Source of the DNA: Vickermania ingenoplastis
Lineage: Eukaryota > Euglenozoa > Kinetoplastea > Trypanosomatida > Trypanosomatidae
Direction: 5' to 3'
Length of the DNA: 64,000 nucleotides
NCBI GenBank assembly: GCA_010157825.1
Contig: VFSE01000211.1
Span: 744,001 to 808,000 of the forward strand
Below, piece after piece: positions 44,784 to 54,529 of the stretch (position 1 is the first letter of the stretch; the number at the start of each line of letters is the position of its first letter). The position numbers and the translations under genes were made by a program. Below the pieces are notes generated by a model. That model had not been told where the DNA came from, did no database searches, and saw nothing but the letters and a program-made list of their open reading frames with translations.

Positions 44784-45457
44784 GCTGTCGGTTGTCGTCG
44801 CTGTGTGTGTGAACCTCTATGGGATGGTGTACGTCCGCGCTGTACCTACCAAGAAAACAATCAGAAGTATAGATAGATAGATCTATTGGAAGCTATAAAA
44901 ATAATGAAAATGAAGAATACAAAACGAGGCGGGAGAGAGAGAGAGAGAGACTTGGGGGGGGCCTTCTCTGCCACAATCCCTGCTTCACTTGCTACTGGGT
45001 AAAAGGTCCCGGGTAGCCTTACGAGGAACAGAACTGCTGCTGCCTGCGGTGCCTACGCAACCTACACGCAGGATTCGGCAATAAGAAACAGAAAAAAAAA
45101 AAAGAGAGAGAGAGAGAGAGGTGGAATATGGTAAATGGTAAGAGGTGGTGTGCGTCGGCCTGCGGTCCATCACGGCTGGTCAACGGGGCCGCCACTGTGC
45201 AAAAGGTTTAGAAGATGGACAGCAGACGGCATGGTTCTTTTCTCCAACCTTTGGTATGCCGTCTGCTCTTTCAGTCTAGTTACGGTGCTTCATTCCGCCC
45301 GCTTCTTCGGTGTCCCTCGCTGATGGCGCGGCCAGCAGTTGGAGAAGGGGGTATGTTAGGTTCTAGGCTTGATGTTCTCTACTCGAAACAGGGGAAAAAA
45401 AAAAAGGAAAAGGAAAAGGAAGCTCCTCCTCCTCCTCCCTACTCCCCCCATCCTCCG
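44784..45457. other. Intergenic region upstream of CFAP57
   Basis: It holds (GATA)n at 44872-44884, (GA)n at 44930-44951, and an A-run followed by (GA)n at 45089-45121; the latter two give minus-strand pyrimidine tracts. A purine block turning into (CTC)n lies at 45390-45450 near the 3' end of the polymerase gene. No gene is seen. Confidence 0.6.
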
Positions 45458-48400
45458 CTACTGAAACAGGGCATCGAGGGACACGAACAGATGCTCAATG
45501 CGGTTGTAGTAGGACTCCACAGAGAGAAACAGGGGGTCGGCGATGTAGCGCTTGGCTTCGTCGTCCAGCAGCTCGTCCGCCTCCGCCTCGGCACGAGTGA
45601 AGAGCCGGTCCTCGCCCAGCGCGACGCAGACAAGCGCCTGATAGTGGTGGGCATCCAGTACCTCTCGTCGATACCCAGGTACGCGCGGCTCATCAAAGAG
45701 GGCTCGAAAGTACGTGAACTGCGTGCGAATTGCCCGCACCGCGGCTGCAGTGCCGCCACTGCGGTAGAACTCCTTGAAGAGGCCCTGGCAGAGCTCGGCG
45801 AGGCAGTTGGCCACGTAGCGAACGTCCAGCGGCTTCTGACAGCCCTTGCAGACGTACATGAGGAACGGCGACGTGTCGCGGTGGCGCAGCCCGCTGGCCT
45901 CGGCCGCCTTGCGCTCCGCGAGCACCTCCTCCACACGTTTGTGCGGGTCGATGGGGTGGACCGCGCCACAGCTGGGGCATGTGACCTGCAGCGGCAACGC
46001 CGTCGGGAAGCATTGATCCACAGGGCTCTGTCGAAAGAAGGACCAGTGCGAGAAGTCCGTGCTGGTCTCCGAGCCGAGGAGGGCCGCACCGCTAGCCTGC
46101 TGGTGCATTGCCGGGTGCAGCTCCAGGACGTCGCTCAGCTGCGCTGGTGTAAAGCCCTGAATGTGCTCGCACAGCCGCATCACGGGGGGGTAGATCTGAG
46201 AGGCCAGGTACCACTCCGAGTCCACCGCCAGCTGCCGCTGCCGCACCTCCTCCACGTGGTAGGCCCGCTCCGCAATGTGCCCCGCCGTGTGCGGCGCCCC
46301 GCCGGCCTGCGCCTCGCCGCCGCGGCACACCACGTACGGAATGATATCGCCCACCCGCACCAGCTCCTTCCGTTGCCGCATGCGCAGCGCGACGGCGGCG
46401 TGCGGGAAACTGCCCCCCCGGTACGCCTCGGGGTCCTTCGTCAAGCTCTTTGAGATTACGAAGGCGTCCAGAGGAATTTTACCGTCGCGGACGTCCCGCC
46501 CGACCCCGCGCATATAGTTGATGATGTACTCCAGTACATCATCGTTGCTCTCCGCAAAGAGAATGCGGTTCAGCACGGCGTCGCAGACCTTCTTGGAGAG
46601 CGGACACCAATCGCGGCGCACCATGTCCAAGCCCTTGACCTCGCGCTTGTACGTCTTGCCCTCCCCGGTCCAGTCCTCCACCGCCAGCGCCGCGTACTTT
46701 TTCTTCTTGAGAAGCAGAATAGAGCGGAAGACGCCGTCGATATCAATCTCAAGGCTTTGGTACTTCTTGTTAATCGCCGCCTTGAGGGACAGGCCCAGCT
46801 GTCGCACCGTCGGGAGGTCGTTCTTGATCCCGGTCTGAATCATAACCGAGTCTGTATCGCCGTAGATAACGCGCAGCGAGGGGTTCAGCTGCGGCACCAG
46901 TTCCACAGCGTTCTGCAGGGCGAGGCGCCCCTGCCTTGTCACGAGCTCGGCGAGCGGCTGGGCAAAAAAGCGAGAGAACTCAAACCCCAGGCAGCCGTAC
47001 ATGCTGTTGGCGGTGAGCTTGAGCGCCTTCTGGCGGATCTCCAGCAGGGACAGCTGGTCCGGGTCTCGCTCCCGCGCCATGAGGCGCTTGACGTCACGGC
47101 GCTGGTCCACGAGGCCTTTGATGACGCGGGGCAGCACGCAGCGATGCGGGCACGGCGAGGGGGCGCCGGTGGCAGCGCAGGAGCGGCAGATAAGGCGCTC
47201 GGGCGGGGGCACGTCCACCTCCACGTCGCCCCATCGGTCCACGGTGGTGAAGCAAATATTGAACTCTTGAATGAGCGATGGATAGAGGGAGTTGAAGTCC
47301 AGGAGGAGAATGTAGTCGGCGTAGTGGCCGCACTTGGGCTCCAGCACCATTCCGCCTTGATACTTGGACTTGCGCTTCGTTTCCTCCAGCTCCTCGCCGC
47401 CGGCCTCCAGCTCCTCGCGCTGGCGCTTGTAGTCGTAGCTCCGCTTGTCTGGCGTAATGAACTTGAGGTCGTGGAAGGCATGCAGGAGGAGGTACTCGAT
47501 GCGCTCCGACCTGGCCCCGTAGAGGGTGCGGCTCCACAAATTGCCCGCGATGGACGAGAGCCGCTTGGTGAGGCGTATGACATCGAGGTGCGACAGAACA
47601 CACATGGGCAGCACCGCGCTGTTGGCGAGCTGCAACACAATGGGGAAGAGGGTCGCAGCGGTGGCGGTGTGGGCCGTCGTCAGCACCGTCGCTCCTGGAT
47701 CGAAGGTCGGGTCGCCCGTCGCGATCCCCTCCAGCTTCATCTCCTTGCTCAGCGCCAGGAGCTTGTAATTGGTGGACTTGAAGTACTCCCGAGAGAGGGT
47801 GTACGAGTCCGCAATGAGCCGGCCGCAGCACACCTCCCGCTCCTGGTTCGACGCGATGCCGCCACCCTGGGAGCGCGGGAAGCGTTTGAGATCGAGCCGG
47901 CCCAGCGAGGACCACAGCGGCACACCCAGTTCCTGGTATCGCCGCAGCAGCGACTGCAGTGTGAAGCCCACGAAGTTGTGCCCCACCAGCAGGTCGGGAT
48001 CGAGATCCTTGAGGGTCTCGGCGACCCACGAGAGCAGGCTGCGCTCGTTGGGGAAGGAATGGACCTTGAAGGTTTTGGTATTCGGCATGTGTCTCTCCGC
48101 GTACCTCTCAAGGTCCAGCGGCAAGGCGCTGTTGGGTTGCAGGCGCCGCACCCCCGTCAGGATGCAGGAGGGCTTGCTCGGCAGGGGAAAATCCACGGAG
48201 ACGTCGCGGTACACGGCGAGGGAGGCCATCACAATTTCGTTGTCTATCCCATTGCTGTTGAGCTGCGAGTGCAGCTGTGTGCTGACGAGAGTGAAGGGCG
48301 GTGTGGTATGACGCTCATCCTCCACGTGGATCAACTTTGGCGATTCGACAACAAACTCCACACGGCAGTGTGAAATTCTGCTTGACGCGGGGGTCATCGC

Positions 48401-49507
48401 CGCCACGCGCAGGAAGCACGGGCCCTTGAGCCGCCGCTTGATGAGGAAGAGCTCCAGCAGCGAGGACGTCGCGCCGAGAGCGGCGTGGAGGTGGCGCCAG
48501 GGGCCCTTGGCGGTGAAGGGCGGGTAGCGGCCGGCGTAGCGCAGCTTGATCCATCGTGCCTTCTCGTGCGGGATCGACTCTTCTTCGAACCCGTAGTAAC
48601 GCTCCACGAACTTCATGCGGCGCTGCTCAATGCCAAGTCGCTTGCAGACCTCGTTGAGCTCCATGATTGCCTCCTCGTCCGAGGAGGCGGCCTTGGGCAG
48701 GACGAACACCACCCGTTCTGTATTACGGACACGAAGGCAGCAGGACTGGAAACCTTTACCCGCCACGGCCATCTTTCCAAACAGAAATATTGAGCCAGCG
48801 TCCACGGATAGCGAGTGCGGCTGTTCCTTCGCGTCGATCCAATAGAAGAGGTCCGAGGGCACGCCCCCGGTGCCCAGCTCCTGCTTGACCTCCGGGGAAC
48901 ACTGCTGCAGAAAGCTGGTGACTCGCAGGTCCTCTCGTGGCGCGTCCTCCGCCCGGTACCCCGACCCCGATGCGCGCTGTGGTGTGTGCCGCGCCCTGGT
49001 CTTCTTTTCCTCCTCGTAGGCGAAGGCCTCGTCCGTGAGGCCGATCTTGTGGGGCGTGGGCTCCAGCCGGACCTCGGTCTCGCTCTCGTTTTTTTCCTCT
49101 GTCGCGGTGTGCTCGGCCGAGGGGCCAGCTGTTTCATGCGGCTCCATTAGCATTTCTTCCGCCAGTCGAGAAAAGTCTTCAACGTGGTCGCTCTCGTCCT
49201 CGTCCTCGTCCTCCTGGAGGTACCGCTGGACGTCAACCTCTGGCTCCTCGCTCAAGGCCTCTGTCTCCCTGAACTTCTCCATTTGCTTCTCGAACTCCAT
49301 ATCGACGAAGAGCGGCTGAGCTAGTGTGGACTGCTTGGGCTTCGGCTTGGGTGGGGCCGTCTTCGTTTTCTTCTTTGCCTCTTTCCTCTGTCCCCGGGCC
49401 TGTGGGAGCTCGAGAGCCTTATGGTCCAGCGCCTCGGGTTCGGGAACGTCCCCTAGGTAGAGCGCCTCCTGCAGCTCCTTCCATCTAGCATCGGTGTCGT
49501 CGCTCAT
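45458..49507 (-). CDS. POLA1: DNA polymerase alpha catalytic subunit
   Basis: This 1,349-residue family B polymerase starts at the ATG at 49507 (MSDDTDARWKELQEALYLGD), the short acidic start common in Pol alpha. A charged, disordered N-terminal region reaches about residue 230. The exonuclease-like fold contains DPDLLVGHNF near 502. Polymerase motif A is DFNSLYPSLIQ (about 735), motif B is KLTANSMYG (about 828), and motif C is YGDTDS (about 880). Two C-terminal metal-binding Cys clusters are visible, CPSCGAVH near 1175 and CKGCQKP near 1218. Known role: extends RNA primers made by primase to start leading strands and Okazaki fragments in the nucleus. Frame upstream of 49507 was rejected because it has no better ATG context. 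No breaks are seen. Confidence 0.97.
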   Translation of the reverse strand: MSDDTDARWKELQEALYLGDVPEPEALDHKALELPQARGQRKEAKKKTKTAPPKPKPKQSTLAQPLFVDMEFEKQMEKFRETEALSEEPEVDVQRYLQEDEDEDESDHVEDFSRLAEEMLMEPHETAGPSAEHTATEEKNESETEVRLEPTPHKIGLTDEAFAYEEEKKTRARHTPQRASGSGYRAEDAPREDLRVTSFLQQCSPEVKQELGTGGVPSDLFYWIDAKEQPHSLSVDAGSIFLFGKMAVAGKGFQSCCLRVRNTERVVFVLPKAASSDEEAIMELNEVCKRLGIEQRRMKFVERYYGFEEESIPHEKARWIKLRYAGRYPPFTAKGPWRHLHAALGATSSLLELFLIKRRLKGPCFLRVAAMTPASSRISHCRVEFVVESPKLIHVEDERHTTPPFTLVSTQLHSQLNSNGIDNEIVMASLAVYRDVSVDFPLPSKPSCILTGVRRLQPNSALPLDLERYAERHMPNTKTFKVHSFPNERSLLSWVAETLKDLDPDLLVGHNFVGFTLQSLLRRYQELGVPLWSSLGRLDLKRFPRSQGGGIASNQEREVCCGRLIADSYTLSREYFKSTNYKLLALSKEMKLEGIATGDPTFDPGATVLTTAHTATAATLFPIVLQLANSAVLPMCVLSHLDVIRLTKRLSSIAGNLWSRTLYGARSERIEYLLLHAFHDLKFITPDKRSYDYKRQREELEAGGEELEETKRKSKYQGGMVLEPKCGHYADYILLLDFNSLYPSLIQEFNICFTTVDRWGDVEVDVPPPERLICRSCAATGAPSPCPHRCVLPRVIKGLVDQRRDVKRLMARERDPDQLSLLEIRQKALKLTANSMYGCLGFEFSRFFAQPLAELVTRQGRLALQNAVELVPQLNPSLRVIYGDTDSVMIQTGIKNDLPTVRQLGLSLKAAINKKYQSLEIDIDGVFRSILLLKKKKYAALAVEDWTGEGKTYKREVKGLDMVRRDWCPLSKKVCDAVLNRILFAESNDDVLEYIINYMRGVGRDVRDGKIPLDAFVISKSLTKDPEAYRGGSFPHAAVALRMRQRKELVRVGDIIPYVVCRGGEAQAGGAPHTAGHIAERAYHVEEVRQRQLAVDSEWYLASQIYPPVMRLCEHIQGFTPAQLSDVLELHPAMHQQASGAALLGSETSTDFSHWSFFRQSPVDQCFPTALPLQVTCPSCGAVHPIDPHKRVEEVLAERKAAEASGLRHRDTSPFLMYVCKGCQKPLDVRYVANCLAELCQGLFKEFYRSGGTAAAVRAIRTQFTYFRALFDEPRVPGYRREVLDAHHYQALVCVALGEDRLFTRAEAEADELLDDEAKRYIADPLFLSVESYYNRIEHLFVSLDALFQ

Positions 49508-49849
49508 GCTGTGAGGATGGAAACCACAAAAACACTGCGAAGTATAAAAAAAGGGCAGGATGAAGATGACAGAGAATAGAGAAGTCGCACAAATATGCAA
49601 TAAGGAATCATAGCAAGAGCCGCCTCAACGGCACGCACAGTACATTCGAAGGAGCTGTAAAACGAGGCACTCAGTGGCTCACATCATAGGATACTCCATG
49701 ATCGTATTAAGAATAGTAATAGCAAGTGTGTGAAAAGTACAGTGAAGGAGTCATTATTGTTGTTCCACTCAACTAAACTAAAATATTTCATGTGTACGTG
49801 TGTCTGTCGGTTGGTTGGTTAGTCTTTTTTCTTTTTCTTTTATGCGTAT
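49508..49849. other. Intergenic region between ERO1 and POLA1
   Basis: Composition begins to shift toward AT here. Weak A/G-rich sequence at 49548-49585 could serve as the minus-strand pyrimidine tract for POLA1. No gene is seen. Confidence 0.5.
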
Positions 49850-51211
49850 CTACTTTGCCTCCTCCACGCCCATCTGGCACAAGCTGCTCATGTACTGCAC
49901 ACTTCTCACAGAGAACGCAATCTGCCGGGCCAGGTTGATGAGGGACACCCTCTCGGCCCGGTCCAGGTCCACGCTGCCTTTACGAGAGATAATTCGCATG
50001 GCGGTAGCGATCCCTTTGGTTTCTAGCTTACCCCAAATGCGGCACTTCTCGCAAGTGACACAATCCATGAGGCTGGTGATGTTGGAAATCATGGCGTGGA
50101 TATCTTCGACATGCTGTGGCGCAACGTTCAACATAAACTGGTCTTCGTCAAAGGACCTCACTTTCACTGTGGGAGTATCCAGCAGCAGCTGCAAATTCTT
50201 CTTCAGGAGTTGATCTTCCTCGGTTTCTGTACCACCCTCACCCGAGTTGTACAAGTCCAAATTTTGAAGTAGAGTATTTTTTGCAAGAGAAATGGATCGA
50301 AACACAAACTCAAACAAAATGTACAGATTTTCCAGAAAATCTGTGTTGGGAGCCACTCTTGTCAAGAACAAATCGCAATTAGGGAGATAGGAAATATTTT
50401 GGTTGTTATATATTCCTGCAGCAAGATGAGGGGATTCGTATCCAGGGTCCTTGAAGTAGTTCGTTGTAACATGAATGAAGATGGATGTATGGAGTCCACT
50501 GAAGAGTTTTCTGGGAAGGTTGAAGGCGTCGCAATCTTTCCGATGCTCTAGGGGAAAGCAATTTTCCTGATAAATTGCTTTCCAAACGTTTGCTGCAAGA
50601 GGACCACTATACCCTGTATTCCCTTCAGGGTTTTGTATCAAGTCCACATACTCCGCCCCATCCTCTTCACCCGTACTAAACCAAGCTCCCCACGCATCTG
50701 CGTTGGCGGGGTGTGGAACCCTTTGAGAAATCAACCCTGTGGGTGTCTGCAAGTCACTCATGTCCGATGACGTTCGAAGGACTGTCGGGACGGATTCTTC
50801 GTTGCACTTACAAACGTTGCAAGTATTTTCGGCAGAAGTACACAAAAGGCTAACAGCCCAGTAGGGGCAGGGTTTGTCCGTGTTGATTTTAAAGTAACGA
50901 AAATACGGGCTAGCTGTAATCTCATTAAGCAGATGGAGTGCTTCAGGAACAGAGGAATCAATCGCTTCAGTCGGGCAATAGCAATGGCTACTCTTCATGT
51001 TTTCGTTGCGTAGAACAATAGAGCAATTGTGCCTCCGACCAGCGGAACTGCCACTTGCTTCTTTGTTACCGGAAGTGCTGTCAGCAGGAATGGAACTGTG
51101 CACTGTAGAATTGCTTGTCTCTTTCTGCAACTCGAGCGAATAGTTGCTGTAGCCCCAAAGTAGAGAAAGAGCCATACAGCCCAAAAAGAGAATCCAGAGA
51201 GAAGGTTTCAT
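49850..51211 (-). CDS. ERO1: Endoplasmic reticulum oxidoreductin 1
   Basis: This 453-residue protein begins with a signal peptide (MKPSLWILFLGCMALSLLWG). ERO1 hallmarks follow: CYCPTEAIDSSV, a Cys-rich segment with CNVCKC, DAWGAWF, the EEDGAEYVDLIQNPEGNTGY region, SGPLAANVWKAIYQENCF, HTSIFIHVTTNYF, and the active-site motif CEKCRIWGKLETKGIATAM near residues 386-405. Known role: a FAD-dependent oxidase that re-oxidises protein disulfide isomerase in the ER lumen. It is the first gene of the minus-strand cluster. Its base use is clearly more AT-rich than that of the eleven genes downstream, and resembles the adjoining non-coding region; this may reflect position at the cluster edge. No breaks are seen. 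Confidence 0.93.
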   Translation of the reverse strand: MKPSLWILFLGCMALSLLWGYSNYSLELQKETSNSTVHSSIPADSTSGNKEASGSSAGRRHNCSIVLRNENMKSSHCYCPTEAIDSSVPEALHLLNEITASPYFRYFKINTDKPCPYWAVSLLCTSAENTCNVCKCNEESVPTVLRTSSDMSDLQTPTGLISQRVPHPANADAWGAWFSTGEEDGAEYVDLIQNPEGNTGYSGPLAANVWKAIYQENCFPLEHRKDCDAFNLPRKLFSGLHTSIFIHVTTNYFKDPGYESPHLAAGIYNNQNISYLPNCDLFLTRVAPNTDFLENLYILFEFVFRSISLAKNTLLQNLDLYNSGEGGTETEEDQLLKKNLQLLLDTPTVKVRSFDEDQFMLNVAPQHVEDIHAMISNITSLMDCVTCEKCRIWGKLETKGIATAMRIISRKGSVDLDRAERVSLINLARQIAFSVRSVQYMSSLCQMGVEEAK

Positions 51212-52331
51212 TTTTCTCTATCGTTCTATAACGAAAAGGTCTAACATTATTTATGTTTGCAAATAAATTTTAGTTAGTTAAGATAAAGCAGAAAGAGGAA
51301 TAAAATGGTAAGGTTCCACAGCGAAGTGTGGTTCAGTTTATAATTATGAGAATCCAAATTTCATAGAAAACAAGTAGTAGTTACTGGTACTGTATATTGT
51401 TACTATTCCTGTTGGTCTATTAAGTCTCGAGACTAAAATGAGCTAACATAGAATATTGTGCAGATTAAAATATTCAGGCATAGATCTTGAAGAGAGGAGG
51501 AAAGAAACAATAGAAAGAAAACTTTCTCAGAGCCTCTTTTTTGTTGTTATTGTGATAAACTGTGAAAAGTAAATAATTATACATTATTATTATACATTAT
51601 TATTATTATTATTATAAAGTTAATTTTTCAAGCAGCACTTTGCGTTATAATAGATGTACCAGTGTTTGTACCCTTTTGTGTAGCATTAAAGTAACGATCT
51701 GCGTAGCATATTTCGTTTCTATAGGATAGAATAATAATAATACATCCATTCTCAATCTACCACCGGAATGTTGGCGCTGTTGTTGTTGTTGTTGTTGTTG
51801 TTGAAACAGCGCATATTACTGTTTCTTAGTACTATCTTTTATGATAGAATCAGAAGAATTTAGTTTCATTTTTCTCGCTATCATTTAATCTAACTTTTAA
51901 AAGTTTCTCTCTTGCATTTTAACTCTATTGCGAATCTCATAAATCTCATATATATATATATATACTACAAAAAATTATCATACAAGGCAGATGTCCAACG
52001 GATGTATTATTTCCTTTTTGAAGTGTTCATTTTCAACAAAGATAATCCAAACACATGAAGGTTGTATCCGAACATTGTTAAAGTAAAAAATGTGCCTCTT
52101 TGTTTCATCTGGAAAAGTTCTACTGAAGTTGATAAACTCCACTTCCCTACTATTTCTATTTTTTCTCTTTCTCTTTAGCTTTAGAAATATAGTGAGCAGC
52201 TAACTTCATTTCTTTGCTCCCCTATATATATATATATATATATATTCCTCGTTGAGAACGCTCTGCAATGGAGAGATATTAAAAAAACAAATAGAGATAA
52301 TAATTAAAATAGAGGTAAAAAATAATATCAA

Positions 52332-52386
<55 letters not shown>

Positions 52387-53591
52387 TGATATATGATGAT
52401 GTGATATGATATATTAGAAGGAGAAAAAATAATAATAATAATAATTAAGAATAAAGCTTAAGTGGGGCAATTAATGACACTGATCGCGCTGGTCAATTAA
52501 TTAACTGCTTCCTGACTTTGGTCCAGCGCCTTATTTGGTTGTCCTTCAGATAATTATTCTCAAAAGAAATTCAGAAAAAGACAGCATATTATTTTTTGAT
52601 GCCTTGTTGTGGTGCCGTTCTATGCTAAGCGCAAAGATGAAATGAAGCAGTAGATAAATAGCATAATTAGAAAAACACTTGCTGTTTCTTTTTATATTTT
52701 CTGGAATCCCCCTCTCATACTCTGAAGACCTGCAAGAGCCATCACTTCTATTCCATTGTTATTCAAAGAAAATAAAAGAGCATAGGGCCCTTTTATTCCG
52801 AACTACGTGGTTCGTATAAGACAGAGCACTTGCAAGTCTCAAAGTTTATTCCCCTGTAGCACTCGATTTTTGTTCATCGTCACCCTTTTGGGCCACATCC
52901 AGCTTCTATTCCCTTAGGAGTTGAACCTGCGCTGGATATTGGCGAAGTTGTATATGTGTGCTTCCCAACGAAATAAAAATTAAAAAAGTACTATTTGACT
53001 AGTAAGTCCATGAACGTAGAATTGGTGTTTTATATTTATATTTATATGGGTTGGTTTATTGCATGGAATATATATAGAATATTAGAAAGACTCAAAAAGA
53101 AAAGGAAAAAATACAAAATACAAAATACAATCAAAGGAAAAACAAAATATATTTTAAAAATAGCATTTTAAGGCCAGTTATAATTATGATAACGGGAATT
53201 GACCAAAAGAAAAAAAAGATGATGAAAACCGAATTATTAATTACCGAATTATTATTTATTATCACTTCGTTCGTTCCTACTTCTTCTTTATGTCATATTC
53301 CATATCAATTGAACAACATTCGTCACTTATTTTTTGTTCAAATTTCCGTAGACGAATACTATTCACTCAATCTTTATACTCTATCGAATATAAAATACAT
53401 AAAAAGAATACATAAATACATAACATCCACTACAGCCTTTTCAGGTGGCGTTGTTTAACAGGCTGTTATTATTATTATTATTATTTCAATTGTTGTTTCT
53501 TAATCCTTGCAAGATCACTACCTGATCCCCAACATCCAGGACCCACCCACCCCGTAAAATCGCACGGTCGCCGCTTCGGTCTTCGGGGGGG
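51212..53591. other. AT-rich non-coding region upstream of the gene cluster
   Basis: No host gene is supported. Contents include (ATT)n at 51583-51615, (GTT)n at 51778-51803, (TA)n at 51949-51964 and 52218-52243, and (AAT)n at 52332-52385. A 15-base block GAGTTGAACCTGCGC at about 52919-52933 also occurs at the left end of the retroelement. The 90-codon open frame at 53186-53458 is of biased AT-rich composition and was not accepted as a gene. Because the cluster reads leftward from 51211, this region must contain or border the transcription start; no defined promoter motif can be pointed to. Confidence 0.6.
52332..52385. repeat. (AAT)n trinucleotide repeat
   Basis: About 18 consecutive AAT units lie in AT-rich non-coding sequence. 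Confidence 0.95.
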
Positions 53592-54120
53592 TCTCTCTCC
53601 CGCACAAAGACAGGGACAAATACATATATATCCCCTTCCGCCTTTTTTTCTCCCCCGCCCCCCTTGCGTACGTTAACCCGGGGATATGCCGAGGCTCCGC
53701 TGCGCGCACTCCACCCGGAAGAAGACCAAACGGATTTTCGACCAACGGGACTGTGGCACAGCGCTGGACGATCTTATGACAAAGATCGCCAAAGCATTGC
53801 ACGAGACCAACTACCGGCTCGTCAGAGGAGTGGTGGACGGAAACCGGAGCTTCCACGCAGGAGAGGAGTTCCACTAACGCGGACACAGCCACCCATTCCC
53901 AAAGTACTCGAACATCTAACACTTGAGGAGTCCATGAGGCAGAGCCAGCCACAACCGCAACACACCTATACACAACTTTTACATCTCCCACATAACTTTT
54001 CCAAATCGCAAACAGAAGGCCATGGTCACGAAGTAAGTACCCTGCGGTACCATTCCTACTACACACGCGTTGCTTACTTGCACGGTCGCCACCTCGGTCT
54101 GCGATCTCTCCCGCACAAAG
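53592..54120. repeat. Upstream copy of the 0.5-kb block of the 1.2-kb repeat
   Basis: This block matches 55205-55717 along its length with scattered small gaps, for example within the stretch after TCTTATGACAAA. Its last about 117 bases (54004-54120) occur three times in the region (also at 55104-55220 and 55595-55713). Short open frames on both strands are not conserved between the copies, so it looks non-coding. It is markedly GC-richer than its surroundings. Confidence 0.85.
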
Positions 54121-54142
54121 AAAAAAACAAAAAAAAAAAAAA

Positions 54143-54517
54143 GAATACGTTCGTCGTGTCAGGATAAAGATTGAAGTTGCATGTATATGTACCGGCGACA
54201 ATTTCAAGTACCCAGGTGATCGTGCCACCATGATGGATCCTGTAATTATTTTGTATGATGATATTTATATAAAAGATAAAAGGATATATGCGAAGTGTGT
54301 TTATTTAGAAAAATGGGAAAGTCCACTCGACTTTCTCTTAAGTAGGAAAACCAACCATCCATATCAAAGAAAAAAGAGAACATATAAAAAGATCATTCAT
54401 TGCCAATCATCTAACTTATGCCCTTCAATCTTTTCCCTAGAGGTTGAAACCTCTTCGGGGCATTGCACTCCTCAACTTGTTGTTATCCCATCTCACTCCA
54501 TTCATCTCACAAGCTCT
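54143..54517. other. 375-bp sequence bounded by A-runs, absent from the sister repeat
   Basis: In the sister copy a single A-run (55720-55743) joins the two repeat blocks directly. Here the same junction is split by about 375 bp of AT-rich sequence with A-runs on both sides (54121-54142 and 54518-54531). This looks like an insertion into, or between, A-runs. A 6-bp perfect stem GAGGTTGAAACCTC lies at 54440-54453. No coding or clear Pol III promoter signal was found. Confidence 0.55.
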
Positions 54518-54529
54518 AAAAAAAAAAAA

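Noticed and set aside
53186-53458. 90-codon plus-strand frame in AT-rich DNA
   Set aside because: Composition is A/T-driven with Lys and Ile/Leu runs; no domain, homologue or repeat copy supports it.
53518-54231. 237-codon minus-strand frame and its 185-codon counterpart at 55038-55595
   Set aside because: The two repeat copies differ by gaps that change the frame, and the predicted products show no recognisable domain.
54440-54453. GAGGTTGAAACCTC as a Pol III B-box of a SINE-like insert
   Set aside because: It lacks the central C of the GGTTCGA consensus and no A-box was found at the proper distance upstream.
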